64,000 bases of DNA from CAYQTL01 sp964420405. Its GTDB lineage: Bacteria > Acidobacteriota > Thermoanaerobaculia > Thermoanaerobaculales > Sulfomarinibacteraceae. Below the pieces are notes generated by a model. The model saw nothing but the letters and a program-made list of their open reading frames with translations, was not told the origin of the DNA and ran no database searches. Where the stretch lies: positions 96,954 through 160,953 of the forward strand of contig CAYQTL010000003.1 of NCBI GenBank assembly GCA_964420405.1, given 5' to 3'. This document shows positions 41,694-50,893 of this stretch, piece by piece. Position 1 is the stretch's first letter. Every line of letters begins with the position of its first letter. The translations under genes and the position numbers were made by a program.

Positions 41694-43052
41694 CTACTCC
41701 ACCACCAGGCGGGCGACGGGGCGGGACAGCAGGAACGCGGTGCGGACGACGAGGAACGCCGCGACGGCGCCGAGGGCGGCGACGAGGCCCCACCACAGGC
41801 CCTCGGGCCCGAACCCGAGCCGGAACGCGAGCAGCGCGGCGACCGGGATGCCGAGCAGCCAGAAGGCGACCAGGTTGGCGGCCAGCGGGGTGCGGGTGTC
41901 GCCGAGGCCGCGCAGAACCCCGGCCGCGACCACCTGGAGACCGTCGAACACCTGGAAGAAGCCGGCGATCGGGATCAGCGCCGCGGCCAGGGCACGCACC
42001 CCCTCGACCGAGGTGTACAGGCTCGCGAGCGTCCCGGGCAGGCCCAGGAACACCCCGCCGCAGACGGCCATGAACCCGGCGCCACAGACCATCGAGGCCG
42101 TCGCCGCCCGGCGCGCGCCCTCGCCGTCGACGCGGCCGACGGCGTGACCGACCCGCACCGCGGCCGCGGCCGCGAGGCCGAGCGGCACCATGAAGGTCAG
42201 CGACGCCAGGTTGATCGCGACCTGATGGGCGGCCATCTCGACCGGCCCGAGGAAACCCATCAGCAGCGCAATCACCGCGAACGCCGTCAGCTCGAGCTGG
42301 AGCTGGCCGCCCACCGGTGCGCCGATGACCACGGTCCGGGCCAGCGGCCGCGGTCGGAGGACCGCGCGCTCGAGCCGGTCGAGCAGCGGCCGGAGGTCGC
42401 GCCTCGCCACCACCAGCAGCAGCAGCGCCAGCAGCCAGCGGCTCGCGGTCGTCGCCCACGCCGAGCCGAGGGCGCCCATCGCCGGAAACGGACCGGCGCC
42501 GAACACCAGCCCGTAGTCGAGCACCGCGTTGAACAGGTTGGCCACCACGATCGTGACCACGATCGGCCGCATCCGCTCGTGGGCCTGCAGCGTCTGGCGC
42601 AGCACCACGAAGACGTAGAACGGCAGCACCGCCGGGACCGCCCGCAGGGCGTAGCCGGCGGCGACCGGGACGATCTCGGGCGGCTGGCGGAGCCACACCA
42701 GCACCTGTCCGCCGAGCGACAGCGCGACCATCGCCGGCACCGACAGCGCCACCGCGAGCACCATCCCGCGCTGGACCGCGAGCCGCACGGCGGGACGGTC
42801 GCCGGCACCGACCGCCTGCGCCACCAGCGGGTCGAGGCCGACGAGCACCCCGAGGCCGAAGACGACGCAGGTGATGACGTACAGGTTGCCCAGGGCCACC
42901 GAGGCCAGCGCCTCCGCCGACAGGTGGCCGACCACGATGGTGTCGACCACGCCCATCAGCATCAGCCCGACCTGCACCACCACCACCGGCACCGCGAGGC
43001 GGGCCATGGCGACGAGGTCGTCGCGGGTCGGAAGGGCGAAGGCGACGGGCAT
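41694..43052 (-). CDS. MATE family efflux transporter
   Basis: A 452-residue multidrug and toxin extrusion (MATE) protein with about 12 membrane helices. Family features are the helix-1 region VPVVVVQVGLMLMGVVDTIVVGHLS, the LASVALGN motif, and two homologous halves, the second opening with APVGGQLQLELTAFAVIALLMG. The transporter uses a sodium or proton gradient to export organic cations. It is read divergently from the CPBP gene through overlapping -10 elements only 31 bases apart. ATG 43052 is chosen because it follows the minus-strand -10 directly; a longer frame would run through the divergent gene. Confidence 0.9.
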   Translation of the reverse strand: MPVAFALPTRDDLVAMARLAVPVVVVQVGLMLMGVVDTIVVGHLSAEALASVALGNLYVITCVVFGLGVLVGLDPLVAQAVGAGDRPAVRLAVQRGMVLAVALSVPAMVALSLGGQVLVWLRQPPEIVPVAAGYALRAVPAVLPFYVFVVLRQTLQAHERMRPIVVTIVVANLFNAVLDYGLVFGAGPFPAMGALGSAWATTASRWLLALLLLVVARRDLRPLLDRLERAVLRPRPLARTVVIGAPVGGQLQLELTAFAVIALLMGFLGPVEMAAHQVAINLASLTFMVPLGLAAAAAVRVGHAVGRVDGEGARRAATASMVCGAGFMAVCGGVFLGLPGTLASLYTSVEGVRALAAALIPIAGFFQVFDGLQVVAAGVLRGLGDTRTPLAANLVAFWLLGIPVAALLAFRLGFGPEGLWWGLVAALGAVAAFLVVRTAFLLSRPVARLVVE

Positions 43053-43065
43053 CGGCGGGCCGTGG

Positions 43066-43075
43066 ATTGTATAAG
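43066..43075. promoter_or_regulatory. Back-to-back overlapping -10 elements of MATE and CPBP genes
   Basis: On the plus strand TATAAG (43070-43075) ends eight bases before the GTG at 43084. On the minus strand TACAAT (43071-43066) lies 13 bases before the ATG at 43052. The two hexamers share the bases TA, so only one polymerase could bind at a time. Confidence 0.6.
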
Positions 43076-43083
43076 ATCGCATC

Positions 43084-43767
43084 GTGGCCGGGATCTCTCC
43101 ACGCCGTCCGTGGCTCGCGCTCGCGCTGCTGGTGCCGGCGCCGACGCTCGGGGTGCTGGCGGCGATGGTGTGGCCGGGAGGCGATCTCGGGCGGGCCGTG
43201 TACCTGGTCGCGAAGGCGTGGCTCGTCGGGCTGCCGGTCGCGTGGCACGTCCTGGTCGACCGCGGGCGCCCCGGATGGTCGCCGCCCCGCCGCGGCGGGC
43301 TCGTCGTCGGCTCCCTGCTCGGCCTCGCCACCGTGGCGGTCATCGCCGCGGCCTGGTGGGTTGCGAGCGACGCCCTCGACCCCACCGAGATCCGGCGGGC
43401 GGTCGCCGGCATGGGCCTCGAAACCCGGCAGGCGTTCCTGCTCGCCGCCCTCGGATGGATCTTCGTCAACTCGGTGCTGGAGGAGTACGTCTGGCGGTGG
43501 TTCTGCTACCGCCAGATGGAGGCCGTGTCGACGCCCCCGGTGGCCGTCCTCGGCAGCGCCGCCGCCTTCACGCTGCACCACGTCGTCGCGCTGTCGACCT
43601 ACCTCGCTCCCCTGTGGGTCGCCGTGGCCAGCCTCGGCGTCTTCGCCGGCGGCGCCCTGTGGTCGCTGCTGTACCGGCGGTACCGCTCGGTGTGGCCCGG
43701 CTGGCTCGCCCATGCCGGCGCCGATGTCGCCATCTTCGGCATCGGCTGGTTCGTGCTGTTCGGGTAG
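43084..43767 (+). CDS. CPBP family intramembrane metalloprotease
   Basis: A 227-residue integral membrane protein of the CPBP/CAAX protease (ABI) family. The conserved EExxxR motif is VLEEYVWRW, the second motif is FTLHHVVALSTY, and the third is AHAGADVAIFG. These supply the Glu, His and Asn/Asp positions of the active site, with the last one Asp here. About six to eight membrane helices are visible. Family members process prenylated or bacteriocin-related peptides. The mRNA is probably leaderless. Confidence 0.87.
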   Translation: MAGISPRRPWLALALLVPAPTLGVLAAMVWPGGDLGRAVYLVAKAWLVGLPVAWHVLVDRGRPGWSPPRRGGLVVGSLLGLATVAVIAAAWWVASDALDPTEIRRAVAGMGLETRQAFLLAALGWIFVNSVLEEYVWRWFCYRQMEAVSTPPVAVLGSAAAFTLHHVVALSTYLAPLWVAVASLGVFAGGALWSLLYRRYRSVWPGWLAHAGADVAIFGIGWFVLFG

Positions 43768-43786
43768 CACCTCCACGTCAGTCGCC

Positions 43787-44371
43787 CCCGATCCCGATCC
43801 CGATCCCGATCCCGACGAGATGCTCCCCCGTCCGCGTCCGCGTCCGCGCCCGTGCCCGGTGCAGCGGCAGGGACAGCGACAGGAGGCAGCGTCAAAGTCG
43901 GGAACAGCGCCGGTGGCGACCGGGACCCCCGGCGTCGCAGCGGCATCACCCCGTCGAGCGACGCACCCGAGAGCCCGCTCGCCCCGCACCCCGAGCTCCC
44001 ACAGCCACGACGATCCCGCCGCTGCCGCTGCCCCTGGCCCCTGCCGCTGACTCTGCCGCCGTCGCTGGCCCTGTCCCTGCCCCTGCCCCCGACCCCGTCG
44101 CTGCCCCTGCCCCCGGCGACCGGAACGGGCTCGGAGCGCCGGCTTGTAGCCGGCACGCCCCTGTCGGAGCCCTGCGAATCGGCCTGCGAAGCCTGCCAGC
44201 TGGAAGCTGGCGCTACGAAGCGATCCCGTCGCTCACGCCGTCTCTGCCCCTGTGGCTGACCCTGCCCCTGTCGTTGTCCGTGTGATCAGCCCACACCCAC
44301 AGCGACACCGGGTCCGACCTTCGCACCTCCGCACCCGTCGGGAACGGGATCGGGATCGGGATCGGGATCGG
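43787..44371. repeat. Composite intergenic repeat region
   Basis: The 680-base space between the CPBP and CbiX genes is almost all repeats. In order: C-rich hexamers (43787-43816), GTCCGC-type run (43819-43858), CAGCGGCAGGGACAGCGACA run (43859-43890), a reverse CTGCCGCTGCCCCTG series (44008-44112), a REP doublet (44136-44216), a short CTGCCCCTGT run (44235-44282) and G-rich hexamers (44337-44371). No credible gene is present. Confidence 0.75.
44136..44216. repeat. REP doublet (REPIN-like), copy 1
   Basis: Left arm GCGCCGGCTTGTAGCCGGC and right arm GCCAGCTGGAAGCTGGCGC are inverted relative to each other and each is itself a small palindrome. The spacer resembles that of the copy at 48984-49067 (GAGCC...CGGCCTGCGAAGCCT). 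Confidence 0.7.
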
Positions 44372-44435
44372 AGGTGGGCGCGGGAGCCGGTGTCGCCGAC
44401 GGCGGGTTCCTGGCGGGGGAGGGCGGCGAGTCCAC

Positions 44436-44441
44436 TACACT
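44436..44441 (+). promoter_or_regulatory. -10 element TACACT for the CbiX-like gene (leaderless type)
   Basis: TACACT ends six bases before the GTG at 44448 with no ribosome binding site. Confidence 0.55.
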
Positions 44442-44447
44442 CGTCCC

Positions 44448-44909
44448 GTGAACCGCGAGCCCACGATCGGCATCGTCCTGGTGGACCACGGCTCCCGCCG
44501 GGCCGAGAGCAACCGGATGCTCGAGCGGGTCGCCGAGCTGGTCGTCTCCGAGACCGGCCGCGAGATCGTCGAGCCGGCCCACATGGACCTCGCCGAGCCG
44601 ACGGTGGCGCAGGCGTTCGACCGCTGCGTCGCGCGGGGCGCCGAGGTGGTGGTGGTCCATCCCTACTTCCTGCTGCCGGGACGCCACTGGCGGGAGGACA
44701 TCCCGCGCCTCGCCGCGCTGGCCGCGGCGCGCCATCCCGGAGTGCGCTGGCTCGTCACCGCGCCCCTCGGGCTCCATCCCGCCCTCGCGCAGGTCGTCGA
44801 GGACCGCATCCGGCACTGCCTGGCGTGCGCCGCCGGCGAGGCGGCGCCGTGCGAGGTGTGCGGGGACGGCCGCGGCTGCCGGTTCGCCGGCGGCGACCCG
44901 CGGGGGTGA
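44448..44909 (+). CDS. Sirohydrochlorin chelatase CbiX-like protein with C-terminal cysteine cluster
   Basis: A 153-residue short-form CbiX/SirB-like chelatase, which inserts metal into sirohydrochlorin for siroheme or cobalamin. The first metal-binding His is in IVLVDHGSRRAESN and the second in VVVHPYFLLPGRHWREDIP. The C-terminus carries five cysteines, HCLACAAGEAAPCEVCGDGRGC (C-x2-C-x7-C-x2-C-x5-C). The basic enzyme does not need this cluster; it could bind an iron-sulfur cluster or a metal. No other tetrapyrrole gene is nearby. It overlaps the GT-C-like gene by four bases. Confidence 0.82.
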   Translation: MNREPTIGIVLVDHGSRRAESNRMLERVAELVVSETGREIVEPAHMDLAEPTVAQAFDRCVARGAEVVVVHPYFLLPGRHWREDIPRLAALAAARHPGVRWLVTAPLGLHPALAQVVEDRIRHCLACAAGEAAPCEVCGDGRGCRFAGGDPRG

Positions 44910-46771
44910 CGGGGGCGGCGGTGGCGACGCCGAACCGGTCCACGGCTCGGACGGCCGCCGTGATCGCCGTCGGCGCGTTGCTCGTGGCCGCGGTCGCGGC
45001 GTCGCTCTGGTTGCGCCTGTTCTCCACCTTCGCCCCCTACGACGACGAGGGGTGCTTCCTGGTCACCGCCCGGGCGGTGGCGCGGGGCGAGGCGCTGTAC
45101 GACGAGGTCCACTCACTGTACGGCCCGGCGTTCGCGCTGCTCCACGCCGGGCTCCACCGTGCGGCGGAGCTGCCGTTCGACCACCGCGTGGCGAGGTTGA
45201 AGACCCTCGTCCTGCTGCTCGGCGCGGCTGGCGCCGCGGCCTGGCTCGTCCGGCGGGCGACCGGCGACATCGCCGTCGCCGCCGTCGCAGGTGTCCTCGC
45301 CGCGCACCACCTGGAGAAGCTCGCCGCCGAGCCGGGCCACCCCCAGGACCTCAGCGTTCTCGCGATCCTGGCGGCGCTCGCCCTGGGCTTCGGTCTGGCG
45401 GGCCGCCGCCCGGTCGCCAGCGCCGCCGGAATCGGCGCCCTCGGCGGGCTGCTCGCGGCCACCAAGCTCAACCTGGCCCTGTTCCTCGCGCTGCCGGTGG
45501 CGGTGGTCCTGGCGGCGGCCTCCGGCGGGCGGCGATGGCTGGTCCCCCTGGCCGGAGGCGCCTGCCTGGCACTCGGCCCGGTCCTGACCGCGGCCGACCG
45601 ACACCGTCCGGAGGTGTGGCTGCTGCTGGCCGCCGTCATCGCCGCGATGGTCCCCCTCCTGGCGCGCGCCGTCGGGGCCCCGCCCAGGATCGGCCGACCC
45701 GGGTCGGCGGCGGCGGCCGCTGCCGGCGCCGGTGGTGCGGTCGCGGCGGCGTTCGGGCTCGCGGCCGTGGCGTCGGGCACGTCCTGGCAGGGCCTTCTGC
45801 ACGGGGTGGCCTTCCAGCACAGCGGCTACGTGGGCGGGTTCTTCGTCCCGGCGAGGCTCTCGTGGGCCGCCCTCGTCCTCGGCGTGCTCGCCTCCGCCGC
45901 CGCCGGAGCCGCGGTGCGTCGCTCGGCGGCCGCCGCCGACGCCGTCCGCGTCGGAGCCGGCCTCGCCCTGGCGGCGACGCCGGCGGCGGCGCACCTCGCC
46001 GGTGCGTTCACGCCGCTCGTCTCGGGCATCGAGGACCGTGGCGCCGAGGCACTCGCGCTGAGCTTCGGGCTGCCCCTGCTGTGGCTCGCTGCTCCAGTCC
46101 GCGCGGGCGAGGTCCCGGCGGGTCGGCTGCTGCTCGCGTCGACGGCGGCCTTGATGGCCCTCGGCAGCTACCCGATCGCCGGCGGCCAGCTGGCCGTCGC
46201 GACGGTGCTGCTGCCACTCGTCGGGCTGGTCATGGTGGTCGAGGCGGCCTCCGTCTCACTGACTCCGGCCGTTCGCCGGGCGATCGTCGGCGGGCTCGCC
46301 GCCCTGGTCACCGCCGCGCTCGTCGCGCGTCTCGGCATGCTCCCCCGGCTGCGCTCCGAGCTGACGCCGCTGGGCCTGCCGGGGACCGCCGGGATCCGGA
46401 CCGTCCAGGTCGAGGTCGAGCGGTGGCACTGGCTGACCCGCGAGCTCGGGTCCCGCGCCGACACCTTCGTCTTCTTCCCGTTCACCTGGAACAGCCTCTA
46501 CCTGTGGACCGGCCTTGAGCCGCCCACCGGCTTCAACTTCACCGACTGGCCGGCGGTGCTGACCGACGCCGAGCAGGCCACCGTCGCCTACGCCCTCGAA
46601 CGCGCCGAGCGGCCCCACGTCGTCTGGTACCACGCCAGGCAGCTGCCGCCGTCGTGGCTCGAGAAGCCCCTCGCCCGCCACCTCCGGCACCACTACCGGC
46701 CGGTCGCGTCCTACGGCCCGTTCGAGATCCGGGAGCGGGTCGGTGGAGGGGAAAGGGCCGGTCCGCCCTGA
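44906..46771 (+). CDS. Polytopic membrane protein, GT-C glycosyltransferase-like
   Basis: A 621-residue protein with about 12 hydrophobic helices. An early acidic loop (FAPYDDEGCFLVTARAVARGEALYDEVHSLYGPA) resembles the catalytic first loop of GT-C enzymes such as ArnT/PMT or family 39/83 members. A soluble C-terminal domain ends the protein (LTRELGSRADTFVFFPF, WTGLEPPTGFNFTDWP). This suggests use of a lipid-linked sugar donor, though substrate is unknown. GTG 44906 overlaps the CbiX stop; GTG 44921 is an alternative start. The coupling to a chelatase gene has no obvious functional reason. Confidence 0.72.
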   Translation: MTGAAVATPNRSTARTAAVIAVGALLVAAVAASLWLRLFSTFAPYDDEGCFLVTARAVARGEALYDEVHSLYGPAFALLHAGLHRAAELPFDHRVARLKTLVLLLGAAGAAAWLVRRATGDIAVAAVAGVLAAHHLEKLAAEPGHPQDLSVLAILAALALGFGLAGRRPVASAAGIGALGGLLAATKLNLALFLALPVAVVLAAASGGRRWLVPLAGGACLALGPVLTAADRHRPEVWLLLAAVIAAMVPLLARAVGAPPRIGRPGSAAAAAAGAGGAVAAAFGLAAVASGTSWQGLLHGVAFQHSGYVGGFFVPARLSWAALVLGVLASAAAGAAVRRSAAAADAVRVGAGLALAATPAAAHLAGAFTPLVSGIEDRGAEALALSFGLPLLWLAAPVRAGEVPAGRLLLASTAALMALGSYPIAGGQLAVATVLLPLVGLVMVVEAASVSLTPAVRRAIVGGLAALVTAALVARLGMLPRLRSELTPLGLPGTAGIRTVQVEVERWHWLTRELGSRADTFVFFPFTWNSLYLWTGLEPPTGFNFTDWPAVLTDAEQATVAYALERAERPHVVWYHARQLPPSWLEKPLARHLRHHYRPVASYGPFEIRERVGGGERAGPP

Positions 46772-46802
46772 CTGGCACCCCCCGGTCGCCGTCAAGAACA
46801 CC

Positions 46803-46948
46803 CCCGATCCCGTTCCCGTTCCCGATGCGGCAGGGCGTCACGCGCTCGGACGGCGGCTCAGGCCGCGGTCCTTTGCGGTGTTGGTGTCGCCGAAGTGGTC
46901 GCGGCAGCTCCATCGGGAGCGGGACCGGGATCGGGATCGGGATCGGAA
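46803..46948. repeat. Paired hexamer array upstream of typA
   Basis: C-rich run CCGATCCCGTTCCCGTTCCC (46803-46828) after the membrane protein gene, and a G-rich run with CGGGATCGGGATCGGGATCGG (46912-46948) just upstream of the typA promoter. Confidence 0.72.
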
Positions 46949-46960
46949 AGGGGCACGCGC

Positions 46961-46989
46961 TTGCGCGAAGGGCGTCCCGGTGGTACAAG
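46961..46989 (+). promoter_or_regulatory. typA promoter
   Basis: TTGCGC (46961-46966) and TACAAG (46984-46989) are spaced by 17 bases, a standard housekeeping layout. The leader of about 47 bases contains GGGAG before the ATG. Confidence 0.6.
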
Positions 46990-47043
46990 TCCCCGCCCCG
47001 CGTGCGGATCCCGGCCGCACGAGCCTGCGGGTCGGGAGACACC

Positions 47044-48852
<1,809 letters not shown>

Positions 48853-48853
48853 G

Positions 48854-48950
48854 GTTCCCGTTTCCGATCCCGATCCCGACGGGATGCTCCCCCGGCCGCG
48901 TCCGTGCCCGCGACCGCGCCCGATGCAGTGTCAGGGACAGCGACAGCGAC
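48854..48950. repeat. C-rich hexamers, GTCCGC and CAGCGACAG runs after typA
   Basis: Three module types in the same order as at 43787: C-rich hexamers (48854-48880), GGCCGCGTCCGTGCCCGCG run (48893-48922), then CAGTGTCAGGGACAGCGACAG (48925-48950). A REP doublet follows. The bases 49068-49186 show nothing recognisable. Confidence 0.65.
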
Positions 48951-48983
48951 CGGACGGCGCCGCCGTCGACCGGAGTGCACCCG

Positions 48984-49067
48984 TAGCGCCGGCTTCCAGC
49001 CGGCACGCTCCTGACGGAGCCCAGCGAGCCGGCCTGCGAAGCCTGCCAGCTGGAAGCTGGCGCTACG
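48984..49067. repeat. REP doublet (REPIN-like), copy 2
   Basis: The 84-base element starts GTAGCGCCGGCTTCCAGCC and ends GCCAGCTGGAAGCTGGCGC then TAC. The 22-base ends are inverted copies differing at two positions. Each arm is also an internal palindrome. This is the best-preserved of three copies in the window. Confidence 0.78.
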
Positions 49068-49186
49068 GCGCCGGCGACCCGTCCCCGGAACTCTCGCGAA
49101 GCGGAGCCGCGACGCGAGCGTGCCAGGAGGTCCCGGAGGCCTGCGGAGCAGGTCGGGGTGACGGCGCCACTCCCCCACTCCCACAC

Positions 49187-49215
49187 TTGACAGCCGTCGC
49201 CGCGCGCCCTATTTT
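49187..49215 (+). promoter_or_regulatory. Exporter operon promoter
   Basis: A consensus -35 TTGACA (49187-49192), 17-base spacer and -10 TATTTT (49210-49215). The transcription start would fall within the palindrome that follows. Confidence 0.72.
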
Positions 49216-49246
49216 ACTAACCGGTTGGTTGAACCAACGGGTTAGT
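49216..49246. promoter_or_regulatory. TetR-type operator palindrome
   Basis: Two 15-base arms around a central G: ACTAACCGGTTGGTT and AACCAACGGGTTAGT, complementary at all but one position. It lies immediately after the -10 element and before the TetR gene, so the encoded repressor probably binds here and controls its own operon. Confidence 0.75.
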
Positions 49247-49259
49247 GGAAGGAGCTGCG

Positions 49260-49910
49260 ATGGCCGAGCCGAGCACCGACACGGACGCACGCCCGCCCCG
49301 CGAACGGATCCTCGACGCGGCGTCGGCGGAGTTCGCGGAGCGCGGCTTCGCGGGCGCGCGGGTCGACGAGATCGCCCGCCGCGCCGGGGTCAACAAGGCG
49401 ATGCTCTACTACCACGTGGGCGACAAGCACCGCCTGTACACGGCGGTGCTGATGCGCAACTTCGACCGTGTCGCAGTCGTGTTGGACGACGCCCGCCACC
49501 GTGACGGGGCGGTGACCGAGCGTCTGCGGGCGCTGATCGCCGGCCTGGTCCGCGCCGTGACCGAGAACCCCGACCATCCGCGGATCGTGCTGCGGGAGGT
49601 CGCCTCGGGCGCGGCGACCCTGCCCCCCGAGGTACTCGCGCGGATGCTCCAGGTCGTCGACCTGGTCCGCGACCTGCTGCTCGAGGGTATGCAACGCGGC
49701 GAGCTGCGGCGCACCGACCCGGTCCTCACCCACCTGATGCTGGTCGGCTCGGTGGTGTTCATGACGTCCGTGCGGCCGCTGCGCGAGCGCGCCGCGTCGC
49801 TCGCGCCGGAGACCGGCCTGCCGGGACCCGACACCGATCTCGCCACGTTCATCAGCGACCTGCTGCTGCGCGGCCTCGAGGCCGCTCCGACCGACGGAGG
49901 TCAGCCGTGA
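49260..49910 (+). CDS. TetR family transcriptional regulator
   Basis: A 216-residue TetR-type regulator. The N-terminal helix-turn-helix is clear: RERILDAASAEFAERGFAGARVDEIARRAGVNKAMLYYHVGDKH in overlapping order, with the recognition helix around VNKAMLYYH. The C-terminal ligand domain is divergent (LREVASGAATLPPEV, LMLVGSVVFMTSVRPL). It resembles CecR of E. coli in gene context, where it controls the ybhGFSR exporter. GGAAGGAGC precedes ATG 49260. It overlaps the HlyD gene by four bases and likely represses the whole operon through the palindrome upstream. Confidence 0.9.
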   Translation: MAEPSTDTDARPPRERILDAASAEFAERGFAGARVDEIARRAGVNKAMLYYHVGDKHRLYTAVLMRNFDRVAVVLDDARHRDGAVTERLRALIAGLVRAVTENPDHPRIVLREVASGAATLPPEVLARMLQVVDLVRDLLLEGMQRGELRRTDPVLTHLMLVGSVVFMTSVRPLRERAASLAPETGLPGPDTDLATFISDLLLRGLEAAPTDGGQP

Positions 49911-50893
49911 ATCCCCATCTCGCCGTCGTCCCACTCGCCCTCGGCGCGCTGCTCGCCGCCTGCAACGGCGCCCAGGACCCGGACCGCATCCACGCGTCCG
50001 GCCACATCGAGGCGACCGAGGTCCGCCTCGCCGCCAAGACGCCGGGCCGCCTGCTCGAGGCACCGTTCGAAGAGGGCGCGCCGGTCCGCACCGGCGAGGT
50101 GGTCGGCCTCGTCGAGACCGCCGATCTCGAGCACCAGCTCGAGCGCGCCCGCGCCGAGGCGGACGCCGCCGACGCCCAGCTCGACCTGCTGCTCGAGGGC
50201 AGCCGCGCCGAGGACCTGCGGCGGGCCGAGGAGGCGGTCGCCCAGGCGCGGGCCGAGCTCGACGCCGCCCGCCGCGACCTCGCCCGCCTCGAGGGGCTGG
50301 CCGAGCGCGGCACCGCGACCGAGAAGGCGCGCGACGACGCCCGCACCCGCGAGGAGATCGCCGGGCGCGCCCTCGCCGCCGCCACCGCCGAGCTCGACAA
50401 GCTCGTCGCCGGCCCGCGGCGTCAGGAGATCGCGTCGGCCCGCGCCCGCCGGGCGGCCGCCCGTGCGGCGGTCGCGTCGGTCGAGCAGCAGATCCGCGAC
50501 GCGGTCGTCACCGCCCCCCGCGACGGCGTGATCACGACCCGCATCGCCGAGCCCGGCGAGATCCTCGGCGCCGGCTCGCCGCTCGCGATCCTGACCGTCC
50601 TCGACAGCCCGTGGCTGACGGTGTGGGTCGACGAGCCGCACCTCGCGGCGGTCCGGATCGGCGACCCGGTCGAGGTCCGCGTCGACGGCGACGACCGGCG
50701 GTTCGAGGGCAGGGTGACGTTCGTCGCCGACACCGCCGAGTTCACCCCGAAGAACGTCCAGACGCCGGACGAGCGCGCCAAGCTGGTGTTCCGGGTGAAG
50801 GTCGCGCTCGACAACCCGGACGGCGTCTTCAAGCCCGGCATGCCGGCCGACGCGTACTTCCGGAGGCCCGCCACGGACGGAGGGAACGCGTGA
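49907..50893 (+). CDS. HlyD/YbhG-like membrane fusion lipoprotein
   Basis: A 328-residue periplasmic adaptor. A lipobox (LGALLAACNG) near residue 21 suggests a lipoprotein anchor. The biotinyl-lipoyl half-motifs HIEATEVRLAAKTPGRLLE and VTAPRDGVITTRIAEPGEIL flank a long alpha-hairpin coiled coil (about residues 70-190, rich in Ala, Glu and Arg). The beta-barrel part follows (VWVDEPHLAAVRIGDPVEV, EFTPKNVQTPDERAKLVFRVKV). It links the inner-membrane ABC pump to the TolC-type channel. The segment TPKNVQT is typical of YbhG-type adaptors. Confidence 0.92.
   Translation: MNPHLAVVPLALGALLAACNGAQDPDRIHASGHIEATEVRLAAKTPGRLLEAPFEEGAPVRTGEVVGLVETADLEHQLERARAEADAADAQLDLLLEGSRAEDLRRAEEAVAQARAELDAARRDLARLEGLAERGTATEKARDDARTREEIAGRALAAATAELDKLVAGPRRQEIASARARRAAARAAVASVEQQIRDAVVTAPRDGVITTRIAEPGEILGAGSPLAILTVLDSPWLTVWVDEPHLAAVRIGDPVEVRVDGDDRRFEGRVTFVADTAEFTPKNVQTPDERAKLVFRVKVALDNPDGVFKPGMPADAYFRRPATDGGNA

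Noticed and set aside
40408..43989. Minus-strand frame of about 1190 codons through the M23, MATE and CPBP region
   Set aside because: It crosses well-supported genes on both strands and repeat arrays, and its sequence is low-complexity.
46961..46989. typA as a leaderless gene like its neighbours
   Set aside because: Its -10 element lies about 54 bases from the ATG, a -35 element is present and a GGGAG site precedes the start.
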